Shown: one piece after another, positions 5,373 to 5,780 of the stretch
How positions within the stretch are numbered: the stretch's first letter is position 1
Layout: the number at the start of each line of letters is the position of its first letter
Assembly: GCA_028876035.1 (NCBI GenBank)
Contig: JAGWTK010000274.1
Location: forward strand, 1-5,780
From: Bacteroidota bacterium
GTDB lineage: Bacteria; Bacteroidota; Bacteroidia; Chitinophagales; Chitinophagaceae
Reading direction: 5' to 3'
DNA length: 5,780 nucleotides
The notes under the pieces: generated by a model
The model's database searches: none
Seen by the model: only the letters and a program-made list of their open reading frames with translations
Told to the model about the DNA's origin: nothing
Translations under genes and position numbers: made by a program

Positions 5373-5780
5373 AGTGCGGCCCATGCCTTCTCCACTTCTC
5401 CCTTCAACAACAACTGGTGCGCATATTCATGCCTGTTAGCACTGTCATTGTTTTTTCCTATCTCGGTAATTTGTACCGGAATGGATGAGACAGTGGCCAA
5501 CAGCGCCAGGTCATTGGGTGTGAGATAAGGGCTGTTTCGGATATTTTCTGGTAGCTGGTCAACACCAATGCCGGTTTCGCGACCGGGTTTAGGAACGATG
5601 AACATATTTTCTTCTCCCACTTTGCAATACCAATCGCCGCCCATTCGGGCAATGTAATCGAACCGCAAAGGATCGATCTTGCCGTTACTGTCAAGTATGC
5701 TGTCATGTATATGCAGTTGCAGTACTTCGCATATGACAAGATTACCTGCACCTGCCTGATTCCCGAGTGGTTTGATTTCC
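5360..5780 (-). CDS. Flavin reductase family protein, C-terminal part (5' partial)
   Basis: The frame is open to the right edge of the window, so the TTG at 5666-5668 is internal and not a start. The 139 visible residues begin EIKPLGNQAGAGNLVICEV, with the first complete codon at 5777-5779. Numbered from there, residues 13-37 (NLVICEVLQLHIHDS, then ILDSNGKIDP) and 44-52 (ARMGGDWYC) followed by FIVPKP at 60-65 fit the core of the FMN-binding split-barrel flavin reductase (DIM6/NTAB-like) proteins: a strand with a V-x-x-H-I pattern, an acidic loop and an AR-x-GG-x-WYC motif. The tail (GIGVDQLPENI, SPYLTPNDLALL) matches what I recall of Bacteroidota members, which are near 290 residues. Such proteins bind FMN and reduce flavin with NAD(P)H; the physiological partner is unknown. 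The final codons and stop fall in an octamer array. Confidence 0.88.
   Translation of the reverse strand, partial: EIKPLGNQAGAGNLVICEVLQLHIHDSILDSNGKIDPLRFDYIARMGGDWYCKVGEENMFIVPKPGRETGIGVDQLPENIRNSPYLTPNDLALLATVSSIPVQITEIGKNNDSANRHEYAHQLLLKGEVEKAWAALLDF

Noticed and set aside
5666..5668. TTG as the start of the flavin reductase gene
   Set aside because: The same frame continues to 5779 with clear flavin reductase sequence, so this is an internal leucine codon.

Overview
The window looks like ordinary chromosome from a member of the Bacteroidota, plausibly close to Chitinophagaceae. This is inferred from the gene types (a sensor kinase with a TPR-like tail before one membrane span, and a flavin reductase of the kind common there), the absence of clear Shine-Dalgarno sequences, one upstream element resembling the Bacteroidota -33/-7 promoter, and a signal peptide ending in A|Q. 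No rRNA, tRNA, CRISPR array, insertion sequence or phage gene was seen.

Layout. Positions 1-1615 (+) hold a two-component pair: a HisKA_3-type histidine kinase whose 5' end lies outside the window, and a NarL/FixJ-type response regulator that starts inside the kinase stop codon (ATGA overlap). A 31-bp convergent gap follows. Everything after it is on the minus strand. Read in the direction of transcription from the right edge, this is: a flavin reductase family protein (5' end outside the window; stop at 5360), a PP-loop ATPase of the Dph6/MJ0570 family (5174-4476), a 32-residue secreted-peptide ORF (4414-4316), a PLP-dependent transsulfuration enzyme (4292-3111), and a SAM-dependent methyltransferase with an O-methyltransferase-like fold (2735-1647). 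The gaps are 185, 61, 23 and 375 bp. Only the small ORF and the transsulfuration gene are close enough to suggest tight coupling. No single pathway joins all five genes. Both the methyltransferase and the transsulfuration enzyme touch sulfur/methyl metabolism, but that link is loose.

Both edge genes are partial. The GTG at 42 and the TTG at 5666-5668 that could pass as starts lie inside longer open frames that run to the window ends and carry recognisable family sequence upstream.

The most unusual structure is in the spacers. Four degenerate but phase-locked short tandem arrays occur in 5.8 kb: five heptamers at 2818-2852, nine heptamers at 3060-3122, about nineteen heptamers at 5203-5335, and five octamers at 5333-5372. 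Two of them run into the 3' end of a gene and supply its last codons and stop. When each heptamer array is read on the appropriate strand, its units begin AC(T/C), which suggests a family of 7-nt repeats. The second item of note is the unannotated-looking 32-aa signal-peptide ORF directly upstream of the transsulfuration gene.
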